Counted from the stretch's first letter, positions 18,303-28,473 are shown. The stretch is DNA of 64,000 nucleotides from Leptospiraceae bacterium (GCA_016711485.1 JADJSX010000023.1:1608614-1672613); one strand, 5' to 3'. Made by a program: numbers and translations. The notes: generated by a model not told the origin, from the letters alone.

Positions 18303-19823
18303 TTATAAATCCGAAATATCTTCTAAAGTAATTGTGCACAGTCCTTCTTCGTCTAAGTCAGTGACAGTGACTAGACGGTTTGCTTGATTGCCGTAAATTT
18401 TTTCGAAGAGGTTACGGGCAAATCTACCGTTGCCGAACTTTTTGTCGCGTTTGTCATAATGAGTTTGTAAAATTTCTTTTACCTTTGCAGTGGCATCATC
18501 TGTGAGTTTGAGTTTGGACTTAGTAGTGATTGAAGAAAAAATAGAAAATAATTCTTCCGGACTATAATCAGCAAATATAATATATTTATTGAATCTAGAT
18601 TGGAGTCCCGGGTTTTTGTTGATAAATTCTTGCATATTATCTGTGTAACCTGCAGCGATTACTATGAAATTGCCTCTATTGTCCTCCATGAATTTTAGCA
18701 AAGTATTGATTGCTTCTCGTCCAAAATCATTTTCTCCACCTTCGGCTAAAGCATAGGCTTCATCAATAAACAAAACTCCGCCGAGGGATTTGTTGCAAAT
18801 TTCTACTGTTTTTGCTGCGGTTTGTCCTACAAATCCAGCTACCAGTCCTGATCTATCAGTTTCAATTAAATGACCTTTTTCCAATACGCCTAACGCTTTA
18901 AAAATTTTGGCTATTAGCCTTCCTATGGTAGTTTTTCCAGTTCCCGGGTTACCGGTAAACACCATGTGGAGACTTCGAGTGGGAACGGGAAGGTTTTTTT
19001 CTTTGCGAAGTTTTTCTACTTTTAATACATTTACTAAATTCGTAACTTCATCCTTTACGGCAGATAAACCAATTAAATCATTTAATTCTTTCATTAATTG
19101 TTCTAAATCGTATACTTCGTCTTTGCCCGCTTCTTGGACGTTTCCTTGCGGTTTATCCTTCTTTGCCTCTTGGGAAGAAGATTTGTTTTCCTTGTGGGAT
19201 TCATTTCGAATTGTAGTCGCAACATTTCCAAAAAAATCATTAAACACAGAATTTAGATTTAGATAGTCTTTTTTTGTTCCCGGTAAATCAGAATACAAAT
19301 CTTCGTTAGATTCATGGAGAATGGACTGGTAACGTGTTAGTATCCGCTTTTCTGTTTCTGTAACAATTCCATCTTGTTTGACAACCAAATTTAAGATTTG
19401 GAATAAATAGTTGGCAACTATATACATATTATTGGTTAAAAACACAGAGTCATAAAATTTTACAACACGAAGAAGCATAGGCGGATCAAGTTCTTCAATG
19501 ACTAAATTCTTTTTTCCTTGGGGCTGATTTTTTATATATAGGTCTATTTCTGATATTAATTTTGATTTGTCGTACTTTGTAGATTTGTCTATTTCCTTTA
19601 AAATTTCAGCTATTGTAGGCAAAGACTTTTCTGATTCGGTCGGATCATTTGCATATAAAAAACTTGCTATACGTATTAATTCAGAGGCTAATAGATGTTC
19701 TGCGAAAATTACACGTTTTTCATAATCAGTGATTTCTCTGTAGTTTAAACGATAGTATTCGGCGAGAGGTTCAATTAATTTTAATATCTCTTGGGTTTGT
19801 GTTTTGAGTAAAAGTAATTCCAA
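18303..19823 (-). CDS. AAA+ ATPase of CbbX/SpoVK type with TerB-like N-terminal region
   Basis: 506 residues. The N-terminal half is mostly helical; residues about 145-170 (LVVKQDGIVTETEKRIL) resemble a TerB/TerB-C-like metal-binding repeat. A charged linker precedes a classic AAA+ module with Walker A GNPGTGKTT (about 290), Walker B GVLFIDEAYAL (about 348) and the sensor region FIVIAAGY. The module is closest to CbbX/SpoVK ATPases. It follows xpaC by 5 bases. The setting with XpaC and TelA points to a membrane-associated stress or toxic-anion response in which this ATPase remodels a partner. Confidence 0.82.
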   Translation of the reverse strand: MELLLLKTQTQEILKLIEPLAEYYRLNYREITDYEKRVIFAEHLLASELIRIASFLYANDPTESEKSLPTIAEILKEIDKSTKYDKSKLISEIDLYIKNQPQGKKNLVIEELDPPMLLRVVKFYDSVFLTNNMYIVANYLFQILNLVVKQDGIVTETEKRILTRYQSILHESNEDLYSDLPGTKKDYLNLNSVFNDFFGNVATTIRNESHKENKSSSQEAKKDKPQGNVQEAGKDEVYDLEQLMKELNDLIGLSAVKDEVTNLVNVLKVEKLRKEKNLPVPTRSLHMVFTGNPGTGKTTIGRLIAKIFKALGVLEKGHLIETDRSGLVAGFVGQTAAKTVEICNKSLGGVLFIDEAYALAEGGENDFGREAINTLLKFMEDNRGNFIVIAAGYTDNMQEFINKNPGLQSRFNKYIIFADYSPEELFSIFSSITTKSKLKLTDDATAKVKEILQTHYDKRDKKFGNGRFARNLFEKIYGNQANRLVTVTDLDEEGLCTITLEDISDL

Positions 19824-19828
19824 TTCGA

Positions 19829-20767
19829 TTACATTCCTTCCATTTTTAAAGTTTTATCCATCACGGTGATTTCTGCATCTAAATCCATAATATCATTTTG
19901 AATGAGTTTATCATGGTGTTTTTGAAATGCATCAATGATTTGAACTAAAATATCGTCTACCCGTTTTAACGATTCTTTTAATTCGACAGAAATTACTTTT
20001 TGAGAAGATAAATCAATGTATTTACGAATAATTTTAAGAGTAGTGTCTAGGTAATAAGATAAAAATTGACGAGAAATTTTTATGTCTTCAGGATCATTTT
20101 TGAAATTTTCAAATATTTTTACTACTTGTTCCCTGATTTCTAAAACTTTTTCTTTGACTGACGGATCTTGGATTTTCGCTGAAAGTCTGTCTATTTCGGC
20201 TACTCTTTCTTTGCCGATAGCCATAGTTTCTTTGAGCATACTCGCTGTTACCTTGTCCAAATTTTCAAGTGAACGAAGTTCAGCCATTTGTGTTTCGAAG
20301 TCTGTGTTTTCTTTTTCTAAATTAGGAGTTTTAAAAAAACTCAAAGGATAACTAATTAAAGTTTTATAGGAAGATTTAATGGAACCAGTAATCACGGCTC
20401 CAAAATGGTAAAATCCAAGTCCAGTGTAACTTAGGATTTGCATGATCGCACTGCCTGTAGGCATACTTCCATCTACCATTTTGTCTCCACCCCAAAGCCA
20501 ACTTACAGCAGATCCAAGTGTTGCTAGAAATCCCTGTAAAAAAATAGCTTGTTTCGCATGAGAAGCGACAAATTTAGATTTGCCACCTTTGCTAAGTAAA
20601 ATATACAAAGGAACTAACATTGCCGCAAGTAACGCAATCGGAAACGCAAATGGGATTCCTTTCGAAAGTAAAATGAAAAGAATAGGGTAGGCGAGGAGAA
20701 GAGATAGATGGGAGCGTCTACCCCATTTTACCTCTTCTTCTGTAATATTATTTTCTTCTTTGCTCAT
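19829..20767 (-). CDS. XpaC-like (5-bromo-4-chloroindolyl phosphate hydrolysis) membrane protein
   Basis: 312 residues. Two hydrophobic hairpins near the N-terminus (about 18-65 and 75-125) are followed by a long helical cytoplasmic domain (about 140-312). The layout and the pairing with TelA match the XpaC family; the family name comes from a phenotype and its biochemical role is not known. Its start overlaps the stop of telA by four bases (ATGA), indicating translational coupling. Confidence 0.75.
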   Translation of the reverse strand: MSKEENNITEEEVKWGRRSHLSLLLAYPILFILLSKGIPFAFPIALLAAMLVPLYILLSKGGKSKFVASHAKQAIFLQGFLATLGSAVSWLWGGDKMVDGSMPTGSAIMQILSYTGLGFYHFGAVITGSIKSSYKTLISYPLSFFKTPNLEKENTDFETQMAELRSLENLDKVTASMLKETMAIGKERVAEIDRLSAKIQDPSVKEKVLEIREQVVKIFENFKNDPEDIKISRQFLSYYLDTTLKIIRKYIDLSSQKVISVELKESLKRVDDILVQIIDAFQKHHDKLIQNDIMDLDAEITVMDKTLKMEGM

Positions 20768-21867
20768 AGTTGTTTGGAGTTCATTAGTTTGATTTTTATT
20801 TCTTCTTCCATTTTAGTTAATTCGACTTCTACCGCTTGACGTTTTTGTTTGCCTTCGGTTTGGATTTTTAGAGTTTCATCTAAAGTGAAAATCAAATCAG
20901 TATTTATTTTTTTCAATGTCTCAATTTCTAAAATACCTTTTTCTGCTTCTTTGGCAACTTCGATGGTTCCCATTTTTAACATTTCGGAATTTTTAGAAAG
21001 AAGTTCATTGGTTACAGAGGTTACTTCTTTTTGGACGCCTAGAGCTTTTTTTTGTCTGAGAAGTCCAATTGCAATGACTAGTTGGTTTTTCCAAAGTGGA
21101 ATGGTATTAATAATAGAACTTTGAATTTTTTCGACAAGTACTTGGTTGCTGTTTTGAATAAGACGAATTTGCGGTCCTGTTTGAAGGGAAAGCATTTTTG
21201 TGAGTTTCAAATCGTGTAACTTTTTTTCGAAACGATTTAGAAGTTGTAAGTAGTCTTGGTACTTTTGAGCATCTACGGGATCGTTGCTTTTTTCTGCCTT
21301 ATCTTTGTACTTTGGAAGTTCTGTTTCGCGAAGTTCGGCTAATTTCATTTCGCCTGCAAGTATGTATTGATTCAACTCTTTGAAGTAATCTAGATTTTTT
21401 GCGTAAAGAGTATCAAAAAGTGTAATGTCTTTTAGAAGCATCATTCTGGATTTGTGAAGTTCATCTACAATTTTTTCGATTTGAACACTTAATGTATCAT
21501 ATTGCGCGATAAATTTTTGTGAGGACTTTACGAGTGATCCGATGAGTGGAATTTTTGAAAGAAAACTATCCTCATTTGAGAGACTTTCAACATCCATATC
21601 TTTTACTTTGAGCATTAGATCCGTGAGTATTTGTCCTGTCTCACCAGTGTCCTTAGCGCGAATCTGGCTTAGAATTTGGTCGGAAAATTCGGAAATCTTT
21701 TTTTGAGATTGAGATCCATATTGTAATACGGATTGTGTATCTTCAATATTGATTTGTTTTGCTATTTCTTGAATCTTTGATTGTTCTTCTTTTGATACAT
21801 CTTGAAGAGTCTCAGTTGGTTTTATTTCTGCCTGTGATTGGGTTTCCGATGAAGAATTTTCTGCCAT
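20764..21867 (-). CDS. telA: TelA-family toxic anion resistance protein
   Basis: 367 residues, highly helical and charged with no membrane segment. It carries TelA-type stretches such as FLSKIPLIGSLVKSSQKFIAQYDTLSVQIEKIVDELHKSRMMLLKDI (about 103-150) and PLWKNQLVIAIGLLRQKKAL (about 258-277). Family members are linked to resistance to tellurite and some cell-envelope antimicrobials; the mechanism is unclear. It is the first gene of the three-gene telA-xpaC-AAA operon. Confidence 0.9.
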   Translation of the reverse strand: MAENSSSETQSQAEIKPTETLQDVSKEEQSKIQEIAKQINIEDTQSVLQYGSQSQKKISEFSDQILSQIRAKDTGETGQILTDLMLKVKDMDVESLSNEDSFLSKIPLIGSLVKSSQKFIAQYDTLSVQIEKIVDELHKSRMMLLKDITLFDTLYAKNLDYFKELNQYILAGEMKLAELRETELPKYKDKAEKSNDPVDAQKYQDYLQLLNRFEKKLHDLKLTKMLSLQTGPQIRLIQNSNQVLVEKIQSSIINTIPLWKNQLVIAIGLLRQKKALGVQKEVTSVTNELLSKNSEMLKMGTIEVAKEAEKGILEIETLKKINTDLIFTLDETLKIQTEGKQKRQAVEVELTKMEEEIKIKLMNSKQL

Positions 21868-21967
21868 TTTTTACTCCTATATTCGTCTAGTACGAACTTA
21901 CACTTTCAAATAAAAGAAGCAAGATTTTTTTATTACCAAGTAAGTATATATTCCTTTGGAGAGAATA

Positions 21968-24568
21968 CTATAGTGGGTTTTGTTGGGCTGATATTCCTAA
22001 AGGAAGAGTGAATGTAAAGGTGCTTCCTTTGCCAATTTCGCTTTCCGCCCAAATCGTGCCCCCTTGTTTTTCAATAAATTCCTTCGCGAGAATGAGACCA
22101 AGTCCTGATCCTTTTTCTTTTAGGGTTCCTGATTTTGTAAATTTGGAATCAATTCGAAACAGTTTTTTCATATTTTCAGAATTAATTCCTGTGCCTGAAT
22201 CGGAAATGGAAATAAATGAAAATTTATCCTTCGAATAGGCGGATAATTCTATTTTGCTGTTTGGATAACTAAATTTGACTGAATTACTCAGTAAGTTTCT
22301 AAAGACGGTGTTAGTTAGGTAAATATCTGCGAGTACGTAAATATCATCTGCTATGTTAATTTCTAATTGGATATTTTTTTTGGTCAAACTGGCTTCTAGT
22401 ACAGGAATGGTATTTAATACAAGTTTTTTCAATGCTAAATTGACGGGGCTAATCGTTATATCTCCCGTTTGCGATTTTGACCACTGTAATAGATTCTCTA
22501 AAAGAATACTTGCTGATTGTGTTGACGACTGAATTAACGTTAGGTATTGAGATGCTAGTTCAATAAAATCCTTTTCATTTTCTGATTCTATTTTTTCTAA
22601 TAGGTCTTCCGTTAGTCCTAGGATTCCTGTGAACGGATTACGTAAGTCATGCGCAATAATACTGAAAAATTTATCCTTGGTATTATTTAAAATTTCTAGA
22701 TCTTCTGTATATTGTTTCAATATTTCTGCCGCTCGAATTCTTTCGGTGATATTTTCGCAAGTAATGAGTAGGATTGGAGTATTTTCATTTTCGAAAACAA
22801 ATCGCGTTGTCTCCGAAACCCAAATAATTTCTCCCGATTTAGTTATTTTTCTAAATTGCCAAGTGGTAGTTTTAATTGAATTTATTATTACAGAATGAAA
22901 TTTTTCGGATAACATTGGCTGGTCATCTGGATGGTATAATTTGAATATTGGTTTGCCAATTAATTCATCAGAATGAAAACCTAGTTCTTCAACTGTAGAT
23001 GAATTGATAGATAGAATTATTCCTTCTTTAGAAACGGTAAATAACATGAGTGGATTGTGAAAATATAACTCTCGATAGTTTTTTTCACTTTTTTGGAGTG
23101 AGTCTTCCATTTGTTTTTTAGAGGTTACATCTATAAAACTGATTACAATTTCTACAATATCACCAGTCTCATTCAAAAATGGAACACCATTGACTTGAAC
23201 CCAAACTGTATCTAATGTAACAGGACGAATAATTCCTAGAATTTGATTGCGAATGGGAGATTTTTGTCTAATGATTCTAGACACAGGATAATCATTTACA
23301 TGCAAAATACTATTATCCTCATGTATGAATTTCCAGTCAGGATCAATACTTCGTTTTCCAATTAATTGTTCATTGCTAAATCCTAATAAATCGCAGGCCC
23401 TCGCATTATTCATTATCACTGTGGTGTCTGCCGCATGAACCACTACACCTGGTTCGAGATTTTCTAGTAAACCTCTGTATCTTGTTTTTGCTTTATCCAA
23501 TTCCTCTTCTGTTTTGATTTGTTTTTTTAAATCAGTAACATTTCTTGCGATACTCAGTAAGGTAGTAATTTCATTTGTTTTGGATGGCTCTGGAATTAGT
23601 TTACAATGATAGTACTGAATGCCAATCGGTGTAGGAAAGTCGAACTCATAGGTCTGTTCTTTTCCAGTATCAAAAGCAAATCGGAATTTTTCATGCCAAA
23701 GTTTTACAACATCCAAATCTATACCTAACTCGGAATGTGTTTTTCCTAAAAATTCAGAGACGGGAATTCCTGTAGCTTGTTCGATGGCGGAGTTAATATA
23801 GATATGCCGGAAATCTCTATCTAATCTCGCAATAATATCCGGTGACGTATTTAGTATTTTTTCCAAATTATTATTTTTTGAAACCAGAAATTCTATATCC
23901 CCTTTTTGTTTTGTTATATCCGTTTGAATTTTCAAAATTTGAGCAGATTGATTTTTTATATAAGGAATTGGTACTAAAATTGTATCTACCCAATAGATTG
24001 TTCCTTCTTTCGATTGTTTGCGAATTTCTCCTCGCCAGATTTTTCCAGAATGAATTGTATTTTTCATTTCTTCAAAAAAAATACTAGAATGAAAACCTGA
24101 ATTAAATAATTTATAATCATTCCCTAAAATTTCACTTAGCGGATAACGAGAAATTTCGCAATAGGCAGAATTTGCAAAATGAATTTTCCCATTTAAATCT
24201 GTGATTGATAGTAGGTTATATTTCTCCATTGGAGTATTTTCTAAATTTTCTTGAGAATCTTCTGTTAATACAAGAATGAATTCAATCGGTTCATCGGAGA
24301 TTTCGTAAGGGTTACAGACAACTGCAAACGGAAATACTATTCCATTTTTGTGCCGAATGGGGCAATTATTAGTTTGTTTGGATTTTTCTTTCGTTTCGGA
24401 AACTAGATCTTCCCATTTTATTTCAGAAGGAAGAAATTCCTGAAAGTTTTTTCCTGTCATTTCATGGTTTGTATATCCGAAAATTCTGAGAGAATTTCCA
24501 GCGGTAAAACGAATTATACCCGCATTAGATACTTTAAAAATTGTCTCTTGAATTTTTCCTGAAATCAT
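21968..24568 (-). CDS. Multi-PAS sensor histidine kinase
   Basis: 866 residues with no clear membrane segment, so probably cytoplasmic. There are about five PAS domains (roughly 5-110, 125-220, 235-350, 365-490, 500-620). They are followed by a dimerisation domain with the phospho-accepting His at about 640 in FFSIIAHDLRNPFTG. An ATPase domain (about 750-855) has N-box NSVKFSYPNS, G1 DSGTGI and G2 GSGLGLILAKEF. It senses unknown internal signals and phosphorylates an unidentified partner. No response-regulator gene is adjacent; the nearest receiver protein is at 29100-30341 on the same strand. Confidence 0.95.
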   Translation of the reverse strand: MISGKIQETIFKVSNAGIIRFTAGNSLRIFGYTNHEMTGKNFQEFLPSEIKWEDLVSETKEKSKQTNNCPIRHKNGIVFPFAVVCNPYEISDEPIEFILVLTEDSQENLENTPMEKYNLLSITDLNGKIHFANSAYCEISRYPLSEILGNDYKLFNSGFHSSIFFEEMKNTIHSGKIWRGEIRKQSKEGTIYWVDTILVPIPYIKNQSAQILKIQTDITKQKGDIEFLVSKNNNLEKILNTSPDIIARLDRDFRHIYINSAIEQATGIPVSEFLGKTHSELGIDLDVVKLWHEKFRFAFDTGKEQTYEFDFPTPIGIQYYHCKLIPEPSKTNEITTLLSIARNVTDLKKQIKTEEELDKAKTRYRGLLENLEPGVVVHAADTTVIMNNARACDLLGFSNEQLIGKRSIDPDWKFIHEDNSILHVNDYPVSRIIRQKSPIRNQILGIIRPVTLDTVWVQVNGVPFLNETGDIVEIVISFIDVTSKKQMEDSLQKSEKNYRELYFHNPLMLFTVSKEGIILSINSSTVEELGFHSDELIGKPIFKLYHPDDQPMLSEKFHSVIINSIKTTTWQFRKITKSGEIIWVSETTRFVFENENTPILLITCENITERIRAAEILKQYTEDLEILNNTKDKFFSIIAHDLRNPFTGILGLTEDLLEKIESENEKDFIELASQYLTLIQSSTQSASILLENLLQWSKSQTGDITISPVNLALKKLVLNTIPVLEASLTKKNIQLEINIADDIYVLADIYLTNTVFRNLLSNSVKFSYPNSKIELSAYSKDKFSFISISDSGTGINSENMKKLFRIDSKFTKSGTLKEKGSGLGLILAKEFIEKQGGTIWAESEIGKGSTFTFTLPLGISAQQNPL

Positions 24569-24931
24569 GATCTATTTATATTTCCGTGTATTGTATATCG
24601 AATAAATTTTTACGGAAAAGATTATCGTAAGTATATATCCTTCTTCCTTATACAGGACACCATTTTTGGACTTTTTTATGTCAAGGGAATTTTATAGAAA
24701 ACCGGTAGAAAAAAAATAGGTCCTTCTAAAAATTTCTTTCCAGTCTAGTTTTCGGATAAAGCTTTTGTTACTTTTGAAATATCAGACACTCTCTAAGAGA
24801 TTTCTACTGATAATTTCAGTTAAAACTCATTGATTTTTATCTTGTAAATATTTATTTTTCAAAAAAAACTACTGTAGGATTGTAGGATATTAAACTGATA
24901 GATTTTATTATGCGGGCTTTACTAGAAGTAG
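24569..24931. other. Intergenic region, nothing recognised
   Basis: 363 AT-rich bases between the end of a small minus-strand gene and the start of the histidine kinase. It should contain the kinase promoter. I see no repeat, RNA gene or convincing terminator. Confidence 0.5.
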
Positions 24932-25159
24932 TTAGAGATTTTTGTTTATGTATCGAATAGCATCTATCGCATCTTGCGTTATCTGAATACGTTTGGATTC
25001 TAGTGAATTGAATAAAAACAGTACCAATGGAAAATCATTTTTATCAAGTTCGTTTGAAAATAAATAGTTTGTATATAGGTTTTTACAACGCTCAATGTCA
25101 CGATTGAAAATTGCTGTTTCTATATTTGTAAATTGAATTGGTTCTTTAGTGGATTTCAT
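24932..25159 (-). CDS. Small hypothetical protein
   Basis: 75 residues, mixed helical and charged (IETAIFNRDIERCKNLYTNYLFSNELDKNDFPLVLFLFNSLESKRIQITQDAIDAIRY), with no signal peptide or known motif. The helical ERCKNLYTNYLF ... FLFNSL pattern resembles one or two TPR/ankyrin-type hairpins, but this is weak. An AGAGG-type ribosome site (GAGGCC on the minus strand) lies upstream. Probably a real gene; function unknown. Confidence 0.45.
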   Translation of the reverse strand: MKSTKEPIQFTNIETAIFNRDIERCKNLYTNYLFSNELDKNDFPLVLFLFNSLESKRIQITQDAIDAIRYINKNL

Positions 25160-25407
25160 TTTGGCCTCTTAGTTAACTTCATTTTACAAAAAAAAGTTTA
25201 ATTTATCCGGAAATTTTATTTCCGATTGGGATTTTTAAAAAGCTTAACTTTTACAGACTTATGCCATGACTCAAAGGAAATAACGCTTGCGATATTGAGT
25301 TGAATACTGAAAAACCGCCATTACTCTTTGTATCAGTGGTTCAGTGGTTATGAGTTTACAAAATCACCTAAAAAAACGACTTGAAATTGGTTCCATGGAA
25401 TTGGGAT

Positions 25408-26370
25408 ATGAATTCAATGAATAAAAAAAAGAACTTAACTGCAAATGAACAATTGATTTTAGCAATAGAATTTTTGAGTCTTGCAGAAGAATACGTATTT
25501 CGAAAAAAGAAATTAACATCTATTTCTTTAGCAGAATTTATAGATGAAATCCAAGATCCAGAGCGGGAAGTTAAAGATTCCGATTGGAGTATGGATCGAA
25601 AATTTAGACTATATTCGACCAAGTTAAAGACAATAGGTATTAGCCTCAATTTGAAATCAAAAAAAATTGAATTTTTAAATAAAACTATTCCATTTAAAAT
25701 CATCACTATTTATGTAAAATCTTTTTGTGAAGATTACAACGAACAACATTTACGCCTTTATTATAAATCAAAAAAAGAAAACTTCTTTGAAGTTTTGAGG
25801 ATATTGGTATTTATCCGTTATGCGATTAAGTATTCATTGGTAATCGAATTAGAATTTCTGAAAATGATGAATTGGCAATCAACTTTAAGGCGGGTAATTC
25901 CGAGATACCTAGCATCTAAGAATTTATTACTCGATGTAGTAGTAACGGATTTAAAAGACAATGGGAATAAATGGTTTTCGTTAGTCAATATTCTATCGAT
26001 TCAAAATGATTTGTATTCGGCGTATCAAAAACGAAAAAAAATAAATCTTCCATTTGATCGAATGAGTTTTGAAAATTCTCCGGAAGGGCAGTTTCATTGG
26101 GAGACGGTTACGTATACCGTTCTGTTTAATAGTTATACCTTCTCTCATTTTTCGCATACAAACGAATTAGAATACAAAATAATTGAAGATAAAAGTCCAG
26201 TCGAAATGATAGTAGAAATTTATTGTAACGATGTATTCCTAATTCAAAAAATTCTATTCAATTACGGAGTTTATGTAAAACTACTTAGTCCCCCACAAGC
26301 TGTAATTGATTTTAAATCAAAACTTACATTACTACATAAGCATTATATACCCTTTGCCAAAAGTAAATAA
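25408..26370 (+). CDS. Hypothetical protein whose C-terminus is encoded by a repeat
   Basis: About 320 residues, not recognised. There is no signal peptide or membrane helix; the protein is rich in Lys, Leu and Ile. The N-terminal 100 residues are helical (LTANEQLILAIEFLSLAEEYVF) and a WYL-like pattern is possible in the C-terminal 100 residues, but I cannot support it. The start is uncertain: ATG at 25408 and 25417 and a TTG at 25381 are in frame. The final codons, HYIPFAKSK-stop, are read through the left arm of a palindromic repeat (26346-26366), so the natural C-terminus was probably replaced or extended. Confidence 0.55.
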   Translation: MNSMNKKKNLTANEQLILAIEFLSLAEEYVFRKKKLTSISLAEFIDEIQDPEREVKDSDWSMDRKFRLYSTKLKTIGISLNLKSKKIEFLNKTIPFKIITIYVKSFCEDYNEQHLRLYYKSKKENFFEVLRILVFIRYAIKYSLVIELEFLKMMNWQSTLRRVIPRYLASKNLLLDVVVTDLKDNGNKWFSLVNILSIQNDLYSAYQKRKKINLPFDRMSFENSPEGQFHWETVTYTVLFNSYTFSHFSHTNELEYKIIEDKSPVEMIVEIYCNDVFLIQKILFNYGVYVKLLSPPQAVIDFKSKLTLLHKHYIPFAKSK

Positions 26371-26535
26371 TTCTTACTAACTGATGTTACGCAAAATAGG
26401 AAAATTACGAAAAGGAAATATAATTTAAAAATATACCAAAAGTAAATACCTACTCGTTTTAAATTGAACTATATTTTTGGCGTTTGGGAATACCAATTTT
26501 TTACAAATTGGTAATTACTTTTGGCAAAGGGTATA
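26346..26535. repeat. Dispersed palindromic repeat, family 2, with perfect 21-bp ends
   Basis: The 21 bases at 26346-26366 (TATACCCTTTGCCAAAAGTA...) are the exact reverse complement of 26515-26535. A further internal copy of the CCAAAAGTAAAT motif lies near 26442-26453. The left arm overlaps the 3' end of the upstream gene. The element is about 190 bp and encodes nothing. It has the form of a MITE. Confidence 0.8.
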
Positions 26536-26684
26536 TTAGAAAATACTAATGAATCATTAGCCTGCGCCGTCAAGTCCACGCTGGGGTCTGGCGGAGTACG
26601 AAAATGAAAAACAAGTTCGTGATTTTGCAAAACCGTTTTGAATCAGCAAAAAATATTTTTTATGGATAAATATCGCAGATGTAA
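26371..26684. other. Intergenic region with repeat
   Basis: 314 bases between convergent genes, mostly occupied by the family 2 palindromic element to 26535. The remainder (26560-26610) contains a short GC-richer stretch around GCCTGCGCCGTCAAG that I do not recognise. Confidence 0.5.
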
Positions 26685-28340
26685 TTACCTCATACTGGCA
26701 TATATAATTTGTGCTAATAGAATTTTCGTTATCGTAGCGATTGGAAAAACTAAAGAATATCCAAAATTAGGAATGCTATTTTTTATTTCTGAATTTGCGT
26801 AAGCTATGCAAGCTGGTTGCGTTTGCATTCCTGATATGATTCCCATGAGAAGTGGGTAGGGGATTTTTAAAATTAGCCGTCCAATTAACATCATAAGAAT
26901 AGTATTCACCGAAGTTATAATAAATCCAAGGATAATAAGAAGTAAACCGTATTTGGCAAAATTTGTTCCAAATGAAAATCCTGCTTTGAGACCTATACCG
27001 GATAAAAAAAGAACAACACCCATTTGCCTCACAGTTAAATTAGCATTATACGAAATTCCCCAAATAATATTTCCTGTTCTACCTAAATATCCTAGTATGA
27101 GTGCAACGATTAACGGTCCACCGGCATAACCTAATTTAAAAAAAGTTCCTCCAGGAAGTGGAATTGGAATTTCTCCTAAAAAAAGTCCAAGTGTAATTCC
27201 TATCGACATACTTATATAATCGATTTCAGTTAAATTATGATAAGAGTCGCCGAAGTATTTTGAAACTTTTTCCATGTCTTCTTTTGCTGCGACAATTCGA
27301 ATTCTATCACCACTTTGTAAAATCGTATTCGGAGAGGGGATAATATCAGAATCCCCTCTTTTTAAACGGGTAATTGTAGCTTTGAATTTATTATGAAGAT
27401 CAAGCTGAGCTATTGAATAACCAATTACTTCTTTACTAGATACAAATATTCTACGAAAATCGAGAGTTGTTCTATCTGAATATAAATGAGTATGGTCATG
27501 TACTCCAAAGAAAGAAGTTCGCTCTCGTAGTTTTGTTCCAACTATCGTAATGATATCATCTTTTTCTAATATGGTTGTGCCATTTACAATTTCAATATTC
27601 TCTTTTTTTTTAATTCGAGCTATGATGAGACCATTCAAATCAAAATTATTAAAAATAAATTCTACAGATTTTCCGAATATATTTGGATTGGTAATTTTGA
27701 CATCTCTGTGTTCTAAATCTTGCCCCCCCAGTCCAAGTTTTTCGGATACCTCTGCACTTTCTTTTTCCATATCAACTTTAAATATTTTTTTAAAAATAAA
27801 AAAAGAGAAAATTACACCAATTACTCCGTAGGGGTAGGCGATAGAGTATCCTGCAATTGGTTCTGCTAGTATAATTCGTAATTCATCTGGAGGAGAATTT
27901 AAAAAAGAATGTTTTAATGCATCAACGATAGACGCCAGCGCTGGAGTGCTAGTTAATGAACCAGCAAAAAGTCCAGATATAAGATTTCCGTTTAAATTAA
28001 ATAAGGTTCCAAGAAAAATAGTTAAACAAGCTGTAATACTAAATACTACAATCATTGCCAAATTATATAGAATTCCATTCTTATTAAAACTTACAAAAAA
28101 ACTTGGACCTGCCTGAATGCCTGTCGTATACACGAATAAAACTAGTCCTAAAATATAAATAGTATCCGGTAATGCTAATTTTTCTGATAAGGAACCAAAT
28201 GCAAGTCCTACAAATAATACAGATGCAATCCCTAAACTGAAACCTTTGATTTTGATTTTGCCAATTAAATATCCAATTGCAATTACCAAAAATAATAAAA
28301 GTAATTTATTTTCTTCCAAATACTGAATGATAGTTTCCAT
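26685..28340 (-). CDS. AspT/YidE-type membrane antiporter with two RCK_C domains
   Basis: 551 residues. Five N-terminal membrane helices, a cytoplasmic middle with two RCK_C/TrkA-C-like domains (about 200-290 and 295-365), and five to six C-terminal helices give the duplicated AspT architecture. Family motifs include GIQAGPSFF (about 75-83), LTSTPALASIVDAL (about 128-141) and GMQTQPACIAYANS (about 507-520), the paired GxxT/QP-A repeats. AspT exchanges aspartate for alanine in Tetragenococcus; substrates of most relatives, including this one, are unknown. Confidence 0.88.
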   Translation of the reverse strand: METIIQYLEENKLLLLFLVIAIGYLIGKIKIKGFSLGIASVLFVGLAFGSLSEKLALPDTIYILGLVLFVYTTGIQAGPSFFVSFNKNGILYNLAMIVVFSITACLTIFLGTLFNLNGNLISGLFAGSLTSTPALASIVDALKHSFLNSPPDELRIILAEPIAGYSIAYPYGVIGVIFSFFIFKKIFKVDMEKESAEVSEKLGLGGQDLEHRDVKITNPNIFGKSVEFIFNNFDLNGLIIARIKKKENIEIVNGTTILEKDDIITIVGTKLRERTSFFGVHDHTHLYSDRTTLDFRRIFVSSKEVIGYSIAQLDLHNKFKATITRLKRGDSDIIPSPNTILQSGDRIRIVAAKEDMEKVSKYFGDSYHNLTEIDYISMSIGITLGLFLGEIPIPLPGGTFFKLGYAGGPLIVALILGYLGRTGNIIWGISYNANLTVRQMGVVLFLSGIGLKAGFSFGTNFAKYGLLLIILGFIITSVNTILMMLIGRLILKIPYPLLMGIISGMQTQPACIAYANSEIKNSIPNFGYSLVFPIATITKILLAQIIYASMR

Positions 28341-28473
28341 TAATTACAGTCCTTATATAAAGACAAAATACGAATAAAATTAGAAAGTGGAAATAAATTT
28401 AATATTTCAATTCCAATTTGAGGCGCTTTTGCGTTATTATATTTCATAATTTTTCTTTTTTGCGTAACGTCAG

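Noticed and set aside
26346..26535. Insertion sequence
   Set aside because: The inverted ends are only 190 bp apart with no transposase reading frame between them, and no target-site duplication could be confirmed.
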